NCBI RefSeq assembly: GCF_028618525.1
Contig: NZ_JAQITC010000002.1
Span: 124,001 to 188,000 of the forward strand
Direction of reading: 5' to 3'
DNA: 64,000 nt
Source: Bartonella sp. AU55XJBT
GTDB lineage: Bacteria > Pseudomonadota > Alphaproteobacteria > Rhizobiales > Rhizobiaceae
The notes under the pieces are model-generated. The model searched no databases and was not told where the DNA came from. It saw only the letters and a program-made list of their open reading frames with translations. Below are positions 39,098 through 48,062 of the stretch, piece after piece. A program made the translations under genes and the position numbers. Numbering within the stretch: position 1 is the first letter of the stretch; every line of letters begins with the position of its first letter.

Positions 39098-39916
39098 TTA
39101 CTCTATTGTTTTTTTTATATTTTTAGCCCCGAGTTGGGGAAATATTTGCATGATCGCGCCAATACAATATATATAAATCCCTGTTATTGAAATTCCTATT
39201 TTAACCCAATAGGGAGCCTCTAATTGATAAAAGAAAGCCGCAACACCAAAGAAACACCATAAAAGGAAAATTGGAAAATTAATTCTCCGTAAACGACGGA
39301 CTCTTACAGGATGGATGAAATAAATTGGTAAGAAAGATATAATGGCCGATAAAATAATGATGATAAAGGTAATCCACTCCTCTGGTCTTACGACAAAAAG
39401 TGTAAAAACCATCATGTTCCAAACGACAGGAAATCCTTTAAAGAAGTTTTCTTTGGTTTTCATACCCGTATCGGCATAATAAATAGCCGATGAAATAACA
39501 ATGACTGCACTCAATGAAAACGATAATCCTACCCCCATAAAACCACTTTGATAGAGGGCAAAAGCAGGAATTAAAACATAAGTTACGTAATCAATGATAT
39601 TATCTAACAACTCTCCAGACCATGTTGGAAGTACATATTTAACATCAAGTTTGCGTGCAATGGGTCCATCTATACCATCAACGAGAAGTGCAAGCCCAAG
39701 CCAACAGAACATAGCTGTCCATTCTTTTTGAGAAGCCGATATAAGAGAAAGAAATGCTAAAAATGATCCCGAAGCTGTTAGTAAATGAACAGAAAAAGCT
39801 TTTGCTTGTGGCATTGTTACTTTTTTATGGCGTAATAATTTAGCATTTGTTTTGATTTTTTTTGTTAGTTTACGTTTCAAGGTTTTCTTATCCTCGTTTT
39901 TAAAGTCTTCATCCAT
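39098..39916 (-). CDS. pcs: Phosphatidylcholine synthase
   Basis: Condenses CDP-diacylglycerol with choline to phosphatidylcholine, the choline-dependent route of host-associated alphaproteobacteria. The 272-aa multispanning protein has the CDP-alcohol phosphotransferase motif in its Pcs form: D83-G84-x2-A87-R88, then G101-x3-D105-x3-D109. FSVHLLTASGSFLAFL is the usual Pcs N-terminal block. A basic, lysine-rich 34-residue N-terminal extension precedes it; a start at the later MPQAKAF is possible. Synthesis depends on choline from the host. Confidence 0.92.
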   Translation of the reverse strand: MDEDFKNEDKKTLKRKLTKKIKTNAKLLRHKKVTMPQAKAFSVHLLTASGSFLAFLSLISASQKEWTAMFCWLGLALLVDGIDGPIARKLDVKYVLPTWSGELLDNIIDYVTYVLIPAFALYQSGFMGVGLSFSLSAVIVISSAIYYADTGMKTKENFFKGFPVVWNMMVFTLFVVRPEEWITFIIIILSAIISFLPIYFIHPVRVRRLRRINFPIFLLWCFFGVAAFFYQLEAPYWVKIGISITGIYIYCIGAIMQIFPQLGAKNIKKTIE

Positions 39917-40097
39917 CTACCAATACGCCATTTTTACCCATGATATGACTCAGCATAAAAAAAGATCATAAAAAGGTTACTTTTTTATATCGCATTATTT
40001 ATTACATAATATAATAGAAGAGCTTCATACAATAAAAAGAGAGCAATCATTTGGAAATATTAAAATATTTGCTCATTGAGGAAAGGCTTAACTCGTT

Positions 40098-41324
40098 GTG
40101 ATACTTGAAAAGAAAACGTATAAAGCTATTACTGTTATTGGTGCAGGCCCTGTCGGGATGTTAGCCGCATTGAGGCTTGCGCATAAGGGGTTTTCTGTTT
40201 TTCTCGTTGGCCCCCCTGCTCGTACAGACGAGTTAAGGACAACAGCTCTTATGATGCCTGCAATACGCACGCTCCAAAAACTTAATATTTGGAATAATCT
40301 TCAAAAAAAAGCTGCAGCTTTATCGTACATGAGAATTATTGATATAACTTCTAGGATTGTGCGTGCGCCTACGGTGCATTTTTCTTCTGCTGAAATTGGT
40401 GAAAAAGCTTTTGGCTATAATATACCCAATGTAGAATTGAACTCTGCTTTAGTCGATGCTGTTACACAGATGCCTAATATTAAAAGATTTGTTTCTGAAG
40501 CTAAATCTTTTCATCACACAAAAAGCCATGTATCTATTACTCTTGCTGATGGTAGAATCATTCAATCACCCCTTGTTATTGCTGCTGATGGACGGCTCTC
40601 TCTTGCGCGTGCGGCAGCAGGGATAACTGTCAAACAGTGGAACTATCCACAAAAAGCACTTATTCTCAACTTTTCTCATGAATTTTCTCATCAAAATACA
40701 TCAACTGAATTTCATACAGAACATGGTCCGTTTACACAGGTTCCGCTCCCTGGGCGAAGATCTAGTCTTGTATGGGTTGTGCACCCTTCTCGTGCTGAGG
40801 AATTATTGAATATAGCATCAAAAGAAATTGCAAAAATAATTGAAAATCAAATGCAATCGATGCTTGGAACGCTAACCTTAGAAACATCAATTCAAGCATG
40901 GCCGCTTTCAGGACTTCTCGCTCATCATTTTGCTGCAAATCGAACGATTTTAGTGGGTGAAGCTGCTCATGTTTTTCCCCCTATTGGGGCACAGGGATTA
41001 AATTTAGGATTCCGTGATATTCAAACTTTGATTGATATTTTACCCAATCAAATATCCGATTCTAACTCTGAAATGATTGTTACACAATATAACCAATACC
41101 GCAAACCAGATATATTAATTCGCAGTGGAGCTGTTCATACCCTCAACTCTGCTTTACTTTCTCATATGTTGCCTGTTCATATCATGCGCAGTATTGGGCT
41201 TGGTCTATTACATCATTGCTCGCCATTACGTAATTTATTTATGCGTGAAGGAATGTATCCCGGTCATGGATTCAAGGAAATGATGTCAATATTTTCAACA
41301 AAATCACCTAAACAACTCTATTGA
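40098..41324 (+). CDS. FAD-dependent UbiH/UbiF/COQ6-family hydroxylase
   Basis: A 408-aa flavoprotein monooxygenase of the ubiquinone-hydroxylase family. The FAD dinucleotide fold is at the N-terminus (VIGAGPVGMLAALRLAHKG), a central VIAADGR(x)S motif is present, and the second FAD motif ILVGEAAHVFPPIGAQGLNLGFRD has the conserved GD-like Glu-Ala variant. Which ring position it hydroxylates cannot be told. The start is a GTG at 40098. It is divergent from pcs across about 180 bases. Confidence 0.87.
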   Translation: MILEKKTYKAITVIGAGPVGMLAALRLAHKGFSVFLVGPPARTDELRTTALMMPAIRTLQKLNIWNNLQKKAAALSYMRIIDITSRIVRAPTVHFSSAEIGEKAFGYNIPNVELNSALVDAVTQMPNIKRFVSEAKSFHHTKSHVSITLADGRIIQSPLVIAADGRLSLARAAAGITVKQWNYPQKALILNFSHEFSHQNTSTEFHTEHGPFTQVPLPGRRSSLVWVVHPSRAEELLNIASKEIAKIIENQMQSMLGTLTLETSIQAWPLSGLLAHHFAANRTILVGEAAHVFPPIGAQGLNLGFRDIQTLIDILPNQISDSNSEMIVTQYNQYRKPDILIRSGAVHTLNSALLSHMLPVHIMRSIGLGLLHHCSPLRNLFMREGMYPGHGFKEMMSIFSTKSPKQLY

Positions 41325-41935
41325 GAAGTAAGAGATAATATAATTTAAAGCCTTTTTACCAATTTTGTAAAAATTCATATTAGAATATTCATTCTATTGA
41401 TTTACGTGCTTGTTTTAAAATAACATCTCGCACTTAAACTCGTTTCGCAATAGCGCCTGCATTAATAGTATAAACAGAAAACTATTAAACACTATTATTT
41501 TTACGTTTATGGCGGTTGCAAATCTGTACACTTCAGAGCTGTTTGTCATCCTTTAATGTTCAGAGCTCCCTTATATTTGAGATCATTGCTAAGCGACATT
41601 TTATTCCTTTATAGCTTTTTACACATACAGCAGCTTCTTTGAGTTTATATCATAATATATTGTACAATTAATATTTCTACATCTCATATCATCTAAAAAA
41701 TTACTCTATATATTTATAGTGTATTGATATGAAATAGTTAAAAACTATAATATATATTTCTTATAATCCTGTATAAAAATATCAAATTTATAGATAAAAA
41801 ATAATAAAAAACACTTTTATTTAATCAATAAAATTTCATTTTTTTTATTAAGTATAATTTTAAAAATAAAATCATCTTGGGAACCTGTTAGCAATAGAAC
41901 TGTTAATGAAGTGTTGTTTCAACAGAGAGTGCAAG
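41325..41935. other. AT-rich intergenic region
   Basis: About 610 bases of very AT-rich sequence with no coding potential I can support. A short less AT-rich stretch near 41500-41600 has no homology I recognise. The region marks the start of the accessory pocket. Confidence 0.45.
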
Positions 41936-42280
41936 ATGAAACTAAATAACATTTTGAAACTAAGTGTTTTTTTTATGATAATTGTATGTGTTTCATTGAT
42001 TGTCACGGCTTCAATCAGTAAAGTTTTTCATCTTCCTTATTGTCAAACCTTTAACTATAGCTCTACCCAAGGTGTCACTAAAATAGGGCAGAACTCATTT
42101 ACTGCTTCACAAGTTAAAAATTGTCTTATGCAAAATGGTTTTGAGAACATTAAACGATTGCGTTTAGATGACAAAGGCATTTGGCGTGCTTTAGTAAAAT
42201 TTAAAAAGTCCCATTTTTTCGTGTCCGTTGACTATTCAGGAACAATTAGCATTCAAAATGAAAGAAAAAAGTATGATTGA
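41936..42280 (+). CDS. Small membrane-anchored PepSY-like protein
   Basis: A 114-aa protein from the ATG at 41936 (MKLNNILKLSVFFMIIVCV). One N-terminal hydrophobic segment anchors or exports it. The C-terminal 60 residues (SQVKNCLMQNGFENIKRLRL, then KGIWRALVKF and FFVSVDYSGTISIQ) have the alternating pattern of a PepSY-like fold. Two cysteines flank the middle. No named family is certain. The stop overlaps the next gene's start by 8 bases, so the pair is one unit. Confidence 0.65.
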   Translation: MKLNNILKLSVFFMIIVCVSLIVTASISKVFHLPYCQTFNYSSTQGVTKIGQNSFTASQVKNCLMQNGFENIKRLRLDDKGIWRALVKFKKSHFFVSVDYSGTISIQNERKKYD

Positions 42281-42614
42281 TTTTAAAACTTACAGCAACG
42301 TTTCTATTCATCGTTTTAAGAAAAATTTTTTCAAAAAGTGCTGCCATTCCATTAAAGAATTTGCTTTCATTGGTGGTTTAAATGGTAGCATCTCAGGAGC
42401 AATCGCAGTCACTCTTGCTACTTATGGCTATATTGCTCTTCCAGGATTTGGTCCATTTATCGCAATGGGTATAGGAGTAGCGCTTTCTGCCGGAATGATA
42501 ATAGGAGCGCTAATAGGATTAGGAATGGGAGGGAGTGTCGGTATATGCTGTATTGTATGGGAAATTTATATGAATCATAATAGTTCTTTCTCTTATAAAT
42601 TTCACAATGAATAG
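42273..42614 (+). CDS. Glycine-zipper hydrophobic protein
   Basis: A 113-aa protein from the ATG at 42273 (MIDFKTYSNVSIHRFKK). A basic, cysteine-containing N-terminal 30 residues is followed by a glycine-rich hydrophobic hairpin, roughly residues 33-90 (GGLNGSISGAIAVTL; LPGFGPFIAMGIGVAL; IIGALIGLGMGGSVGICC). The LPGFGP-like centre recalls the glycine-zipper region of general-stress proteins; similar runs occur in small bacteriocins. Both are inference. It is translationally coupled to the PepSY-like gene upstream; an alternative ATG at 42258 is possible. Confidence 0.62.
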   Translation: MIDFKTYSNVSIHRFKKNFFKKCCHSIKEFAFIGGLNGSISGAIAVTLATYGYIALPGFGPFIAMGIGVALSAGMIIGALIGLGMGGSVGICCIVWEIYMNHNSSFSYKFHNE

Positions 42615-42982
42615 AAAACTATTGTCATTTTTTCTATGAACAAAACATTAAAATTATCAACAAATTATATGCTCTGTTTTTTGCTAAAATGATCATCATA
42701 TTACTAGCTAACTTATTAATATTACTTGATTAATTCATTATCACACCTCAAAAAAATATATTTTTTTAAGCATCTCTTGAAGAAAGATAAGCGAGCTATA
42801 ATTATCTGTCTATAAAGACTACATTTTTTATAGATCAAAAAATTTTATAGATCAAAAAACGAGAGTTATGTTAAGAAATATATAATAATATACTTTAATT
42901 TATTTATTCTTTATAAGTAATAATATTTATATATAAATTATTTTTATAGATAAATTATTTAAAGTAATTATAAAGGTATTTT
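42615..42982. other. AT-rich intergenic region upstream of sodC
   Basis: About 370 bases. It contains an exact tandem duplication of 17 bases, TTTTATAGATCAAAAAA, at 42826-42842 and 42843-42859, which could carry two copies of a binding site upstream of sodC. Otherwise it is AT-rich with no gene. Confidence 0.5.
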
Positions 42983-43507
42983 ATGAAAACGATATTATTA
43001 TCATTATTCATTTTTATAGCATTTTTAATGCACAAAAACTTTGCATTAGCACTATCAACAAAAGTAAATATTTATAAACTAGAAGATAATAATTCCAAAA
43101 AGTTTATTGGTAGCATTAAAATTGAAGAAAACACATACGGTTTAATTTTCGTGCCAAACTTATCTACTTTACCAGAAGGGATGCATGGTTTTCATGTACA
43201 TGTAAATCCTTCATGTGATACAAAAGATGGCATAATTGGTGGAAACGCAGGTGGACATTATGATCCTGAGCATACCAAGAAACATTTAGGACCTTATAAC
43301 GTCAATGGTCATCTTGGTGATTTACCCCCACTTTATGTTGATAAGCAAGGGAATGCCATGATGAGCGTTCTTGCTCCACGGTTGAAAAAAATCTCTGAAA
43401 TTACAGAGCACTCATTAATGGTTCATCTAGGGGGTGATAATCAATCAGATAAGCCATTACCGCTTGGGGGCGGTGGTGCACGTCTAGCGTGCGGCATTAT
43501 TGAATAA
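42983..43507 (+). CDS. sodC: Cu/Zn superoxide dismutase, periplasmic
   Basis: Converts superoxide to peroxide in the periplasm, relevant to surviving host oxidative burst. The 174-aa precursor has a signal peptide (to about residue 23, FALA). Copper ligands are in GFHVHVNPSCD, the zinc region is GGHYDPEHTKKHLGPYNVNGHLGDLP, and the C-terminal GGGGARLACGII supplies the arginine and the second disulphide cysteine. It stands alone in an AT-rich setting next to a decayed restriction-modification locus, which is compatible with acquisition, but this is inference. Confidence 0.95.
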   Translation: MKTILLSLFIFIAFLMHKNFALALSTKVNIYKLEDNNSKKFIGSIKIEENTYGLIFVPNLSTLPEGMHGFHVHVNPSCDTKDGIIGGNAGGHYDPEHTKKHLGPYNVNGHLGDLPPLYVDKQGNAMMSVLAPRLKKISEITEHSLMVHLGGDNQSDKPLPLGGGGARLACGIIE

Positions 43508-44055
43508 ATAAAGAGAGTATTGTGGTAAAACTATGACAGTAAACACTCCCTTTATCATAAGGATGTGATAGAAGCTTGTTGTTTTAAATTCACTTTAAGA
43601 GATTAAATAAATTACGGGAATATTTTATTAAAATTCATATTTCTTTTTAACTGTTTAATGCCAATGATGAAGCACTAAAAAATAATCAAAACCAACAACA
43701 CTCGGAAATAAATACATAGCAGTATAAATTCTCGGTAAGAAGACTCCAATATGAAAAAGCAATATTTTCAATAAATCTAATATCTAATGAAATTATGCCT
43801 CAGGGATAAAATAAAACAGGTCGAAAACAAAATTTACTCACCACCGCTTGATGTGTACGCAAAAATTTTGATTGATTCAATATCAATATAAGATTCAAAC
43901 GATTGAATGCTACAATATACTGATCTGTAATTTAATTTAAAAAAGATTAATTATTATTATAAATCAATATAATCAGTAAAATAAAATAGTTAGAGTCATT
44001 TTTTGTCACTCTGAATGAAAAATCTTTTAAACAATAGAGCTTTTTTGAATACCTC
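43508..44055. other. AT-rich intergenic region after sodC
   Basis: About 550 bases with stops in all frames and no recognisable gene. It separates sodC from decayed coding sequence. Confidence 0.45.
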
Positions 44056-44330
44056 TCATGGATACATATGATCCCAATCGGATGGACGCATCTCACCGGT
44101 TTGATAAAATTGACGAATGAGCTTAATATAATGAAGAAAGTCTTTGTTTTCATACACTAATCTATTAGCAGTATCCCAATCAATATCCCTCCGCTCTTTC
44201 GCTGGAATTATGATTTCACTCTCAGAAGCAATTGCCCTTGTCGAGCCTTATAAATCCAATCCCATGCAAACTTGAAAGCATCCGAAGCTCTTTTTTAATG
44301 TATCAACACCTTCAACTTCACTTGCAACTA
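44056..44330 (-). pseudogene. Unidentified decayed coding remnant
   Basis: On the minus strand, frames such as VASEVEGVDTLKK, then ASDAFKFAWDWIYKARQG, then ANRLVYENKDFLHYIKLIRQ and GEMRPSDWDHMYP can be joined only by several frameshifts, ending at a TGA at 44058-44056. Amino-acid composition is protein-like, unlike the flanking AT-rich DNA. I cannot identify the original gene. It could be the far end of the restriction gene or a separate cargo gene. Confidence 0.5.
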
Positions 44331-44430
44331 AATAACTAAAATTAGCTCATAATGATTGATGAGAATTTTGACTTCAAAAGACCAAAGCTTCGTCTTTTTA
44401 TCAAAATATTGCAAAACGCAGTTTTTTTAC

Positions 44431-44692
44431 TCAATAGCTGATAAACGCGCCCATAAGCCGCGTTTCCCCCACACCCGTTGCTAAGGCAAAACAAAAAGAA
44501 GGAAAGTTTCGTTCAAAGTCTTGTACAAAAAGGATAAAGACTTTTTATCTTATCACTTCTCATTCTGCAACCAAATCAGCATTTTTAGAAAGCTCTAACT
44601 TTTCTAAGATGTTCACCAAAATATTTAAAGATTCACGTTGAAGGGTCACGCAAGGATAGGCGAGCAGAAATCCTTTTTTCAACAGTGTTCAT
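44431..44692 (-). pseudogene. Remnant of a Res-type (type III-like) restriction helicase subunit
   Basis: The ATG at 44692, 22 bases after the mod stop, opens MNTVEKRISARLSLRDP. One extra T at 44641 then shifts the frame to QRESLNILVNILEKLELSK, followed by a stop. After an apparent deletion, DFERNFPSFCFALATGVGETRLMGAFISY follows in pieces and ends at a stop. This is the beginning of a DEAD/DEAH helicase with its Walker A lysine replaced by glutamate (GVGET). Only the first hundred or so codons of a much larger gene survive. Family assignment is from motif recall. Confidence 0.75.
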
Positions 44693-44714
44693 GAGAAACT
44701 CTGCTTTTTATATA

Positions 44715-46380
44715 TTATTCAAATAAATCTAATTTTGCTTGCGCATTATCTTTATCTTTGTTGCTTTCTTTTACCACAATCATTGGTTCAAGATTGGCTA
44801 TATTTAAACTGTAATCATCCCTCCCCCATTCACATTTTTCCAATACTGCACGGGGAATTTTGGTCAGTGTCAAATTCTCAAAGGATGTTTCTTTTGTATC
44901 AAAGGTAGTACAACAAATCAGTAATGTGCGATGGGAACCTACCTCTTCGCTCATAAGACGGAGTTGTTCGTAGGTCATAGTACTTGTTGTTACATAAATA
45001 TAATCTGTTTCGGTTGAATACCCTTGCATCCAATAATGATTTTCATCCGGTGCATAGGTAAATCCCATATGTTTACACATCGTTTCTGAAAGCATCGCAG
45101 CATTATATTCGCGACTAATAATCCATTGTCCCCATGGATCTTTTTCTAACAGAGAAGGTGCAAGACGATAATAACGGAATCCACCACCACCTTGCCAATT
45201 GACACTTTTGGAAATTCCCCCTTGATCCGTTCCATCAATCACTTGTTTTAAACGAGGAATAATGTGGGTATGACAATGTTCACCAAGTTCAATCATAATC
45301 CACCGTGCGTCCCATTTTATGAGCAACAGCACCAGTCGTGCCAGAACCTGCGAAGGAATCTAGGACAAGATCACCGGGTTTAGTTGCAAGTTGAATGATG
45401 CGTTCTATTAACCGTTCAGGTTTGGGAGTTGTAAAGACATCATCAGAATTAAAAGCTTTGACTTCTCTTTTGGCATCTTGATTGTGCCCTATTTCCGTAT
45501 AAGGACAAATGGTCATTGAAACCATACCGTTTTTTACTTCTGATAAAAAACGCTTCAGAGAAGGAACATTGCTTCCTGTTGGACCAAACCAAATGCGATT
45601 ATCTTTCAATAATTCAGAGAATTTTTTTTCACTTATAGCCCAACTTCTACCATGAGGAGGAATCACTTTGCGTCCAGAAGGTGTGGTGATTTCATAAATA
45701 TCTTTAAGAGTCTCCCTTTTTACGGATAAGTCACCAGATTTCCAAGGACCACGCGGATCATTATCAGGATTTTTATAGCGCGCATCCATATCTGTTGAAC
45801 GAGGAATCAAGTAAGGGCGCCAAATCGTTTTATCTTTGGCATAAACCATTATAAAATCATGGTTATCGGAAAGCCATTTTGTATCATTTTGTGGAGCGTA
45901 TTTCTTTTGCCAAATAATATTATTGATGAAATTTTGGCGACCAAAAATTTCATCCATCATCACTTTAAGATAGGTTTGTTCATCATCATCAATCGATATC
46001 CAGATACTTCCATTATCCGCAAGCAAATGATGTAACAATTCTAGCCTGTCTCTCATAAGACTGAGCCATATGGAGTGCTCCAAACCGTCTTCATAGTGTT
46101 CAAAAGCATTGCCTGTATTATAAGGTGGATCAATATAGATACACTTCACCTTCCCCGTATATTCTTGCTCAAGTGCTTTGAGTGCGAGTAAATTATCACC
46201 AAAAATAAGTTTATTATCAAAAATATCTTGGGATGATATTTGATGCGAAGCATGATAAGACTTTTCAAGATCTTCTAATAAGATACGAGATTCTAGTTTA
46301 GAGCGTTTTTCTTTTCCAACCCAGTTAAGTTCTAATTTTTGTTTATTATAATGTATGTAATCGTTTTTAAATCCAACTGT
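44715..46380 (-). pseudogene. Disrupted Mod-type DNA (adenine) methyltransferase
   Basis: A beta-class site-specific DNA methyltransferase with motif IV DPPYNTG before motif I DSFAGSGTTGAVAHKMG. Upstream of the first usable start, the same frame is open and family-like (KQKLELNWVGKEKR, then IFDNKLIFGDNLLALKALEQ), but it has no ATG and meets a stop at 46383-46381. A frameshift occurs after HKMGR: the T at 45306 looks like a one-base insertion, and the next frame continues RWIMIELGEHCHTHIIPRL to the natural stop at 44715. Start loss plus frameshift make an active enzyme unlikely. The adjacent Res remnant shows the whole system is decayed. Confidence 0.85.
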
Positions 46381-46413
46381 TTACGAAAAACGATGTACTC
46401 ACGAACAGTATTG

Positions 46414-46815
46414 TTAGTACCATCCTACGGCAATTTGCGCTTCTTCTGACATACACTCAGGTGTCCATGGTGGATCAAACGTCATTGTAACTTCAACATG
46501 CGAAACCCCTTCAACGGCACTGACAGCATTTTCTACCCATCTTGGCATTTCACCAGCAACAGGACAGCCTGGCGCTGTCAGAGTCATTTCAATTTTTACT
46601 GAACGATCATCTTCAATATCAATACGATAAATCAGTCCTAGCTCATAAATATCAGCAGGAATCTCTGGATCATAAACTGTTTTAAGAGCAGCAATAATAT
46701 CATTCGTCATACGATCAATTTCATCTGCAGGAATTGTTGATATATAAGATTTCTTATCTTCACTTACAGTTTCAACAGATTCTGTAGAATGACGCTCTTC
46801 TATTAACCTAGCCAT
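46414..46815 (-). CDS. sufT: SUF-associated MIP18/DUF59 protein
   Basis: A 133-aa protein of the MIP18/DUF59 family found in suf operons and needed for Fe-S cluster maturation. The core is at about 35-125: IIAALKTVYDPEIPADIYELGLIYRI, TLTAPGCPVAGEMP with the conserved cysteine, and VEVTMTFDPPWTPECMSEEA. A 30-residue N-terminal extension is not conserved. It overlaps the sufS stop by eight bases. It is the last intact gene of the operon; the next sequence is the decayed mod gene, where a sufA-type carrier is often found in relatives. Confidence 0.9.
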   Translation of the reverse strand: MARLIEERHSTESVETVSEDKKSYISTIPADEIDRMTNDIIAALKTVYDPEIPADIYELGLIYRIDIEDDRSVKIEMTLTAPGCPVAGEMPRWVENAVSAVEGVSHVEVTMTFDPPWTPECMSEEAQIAVGWY

Positions 46816-48052
46816 TAAAAAATGTCCTTGTTTCTTTCAATGCTTCGACTAATTGATCTATATCTTCTTGAGTGTTATACATAGCTAACGATGCACGACA
46901 AATAGATGTTAGACCAAAGCGCTGTAATAAAGGCTGTGCACAATGAGTTCCCGCACGTATTGCAACTCCTTTTCTATCAATAAACATCGCGATATCATGA
47001 GCGTGAATACCTTCAATGATAAATGATATAATAGCGCCTTTATTGGGAGAATGCCCATAAATACGCAATGTCTCAACCGTTTTAAGTTTTTCATGCGCGT
47101 AAGCTGAAAGGGACATTTCATGGGCATGAATTGCACTGAGACCTTTCTCTTGTATATAATCAATAGCTGCAGCTAATCCAATAGCCTCAACGATAGGAGG
47201 CGTGCCTGCTTCAAAACGATAAGGAGGAGCATTATAAAGAACTCTATCGGTTGTTACCTCCTCAATCATTTCCCCTCCCCCTTGAAAAGGACGCATTTCC
47301 TCTAACCGGTGTTCCTTACCATAAAGAACACCAATACCAGTGGGACCATAAAGCTTATGTCCTGTAAAGACGTACCAGTCACAATCGAGATCTTGTACAT
47401 CAACAGTTAAATGTATTGCTCCTTGAGAACCATCAACAAGAACAGGAATGGAATTTTGATGTGCTCGCTTAATCATCTCTTTAACAGGAGGCACAGTTCC
47501 TAATATATTAGACATATGAGTTATAGCGACAAGCCGTGTTTTTTCGCTTAAAGCCTTTTGAAAATCTTCAATATGCAGAACACCATTTTCATCAACAGGA
47601 ACAAAAATAAGTTTAACCCCTTTTTGCTCACGCAGAAAATGCCAAGGGATAATATTGGCATGATGTTCCATGATCGTTAGAACAATCTCATCACCTTCCT
47701 TGAGTTTGGGCATAGCCCAACCATAAGCAACCGTATTAATCGCTTCCGTTGCATTTTTCGTAAAAACAATTTCCTCAGCTTTTTGAGCATTTAGAAAAAT
47801 ACGAACGGTTTCACGAGCATTTTCATAGGATTGCGTTGCTGTATTGGCTAAAAAATGTATTCCCCTATGTACATTCGCATAACGATAGTGATAATGATTA
47901 TTCATTGCATTGAGTACTGATTGTGGTTTTTGAGCAGAAGCACCACTATCAAGGTAGGCTAACCGTTTTCCATGAATTTGATGATGCAAAAGAGGAAAAT
48001 CACGTCGAATTTCATCAACATTATAATTAAGTGTTTGTACGTTATTTTCCAT
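46808..48052 (-). CDS. sufS: Cysteine desulfurase SufS (group II)
   Basis: A PLP enzyme that takes sulphur from cysteine for the SUF pathway, 414 aa. The PLP lysine is in FTGHKLYGPTGIGVLYG, and the catalytic cysteine in the short group II loop RAGTHCAQPLLQRFG. EMHHANIIPWHFL and LVDGSQGAIHL are typical. The ATG at 48052 (MENNVQTLNYNV) is preceded by GAGAG. The open frame runs 33 codons further upstream into sufD and is a shadow. It follows sufD by 10 bases. Confidence 0.95.
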   Translation of the reverse strand: MENNVQTLNYNVDEIRRDFPLLHHQIHGKRLAYLDSGASAQKPQSVLNAMNNHYHYRYANVHRGIHFLANTATQSYENARETVRIFLNAQKAEEIVFTKNATEAINTVAYGWAMPKLKEGDEIVLTIMEHHANIIPWHFLREQKGVKLIFVPVDENGVLHIEDFQKALSEKTRLVAITHMSNILGTVPPVKEMIKRAHQNSIPVLVDGSQGAIHLTVDVQDLDCDWYVFTGHKLYGPTGIGVLYGKEHRLEEMRPFQGGGEMIEEVTTDRVLYNAPPYRFEAGTPPIVEAIGLAAAIDYIQEKGLSAIHAHEMSLSAYAHEKLKTVETLRIYGHSPNKGAIISFIIEGIHAHDIAMFIDRKGVAIRAGTHCAQPLLQRFGLTSICRASLAMYNTQEDIDQLVEALKETRTFFNG

Positions 48053-48062
48053 TTTCTCTCTC

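Noticed and set aside
41639..41880. AT-rich repeats as a possible replication origin
   Set aside because: No DnaA-box cluster was seen and the general AT-richness of the region explains the pattern.
45289..46149. The 286- and 205-codon methyltransferase pieces as two separate genes
   Set aside because: Motifs run continuously across the junction once one base (45306) is removed, so they are halves of one disrupted gene.
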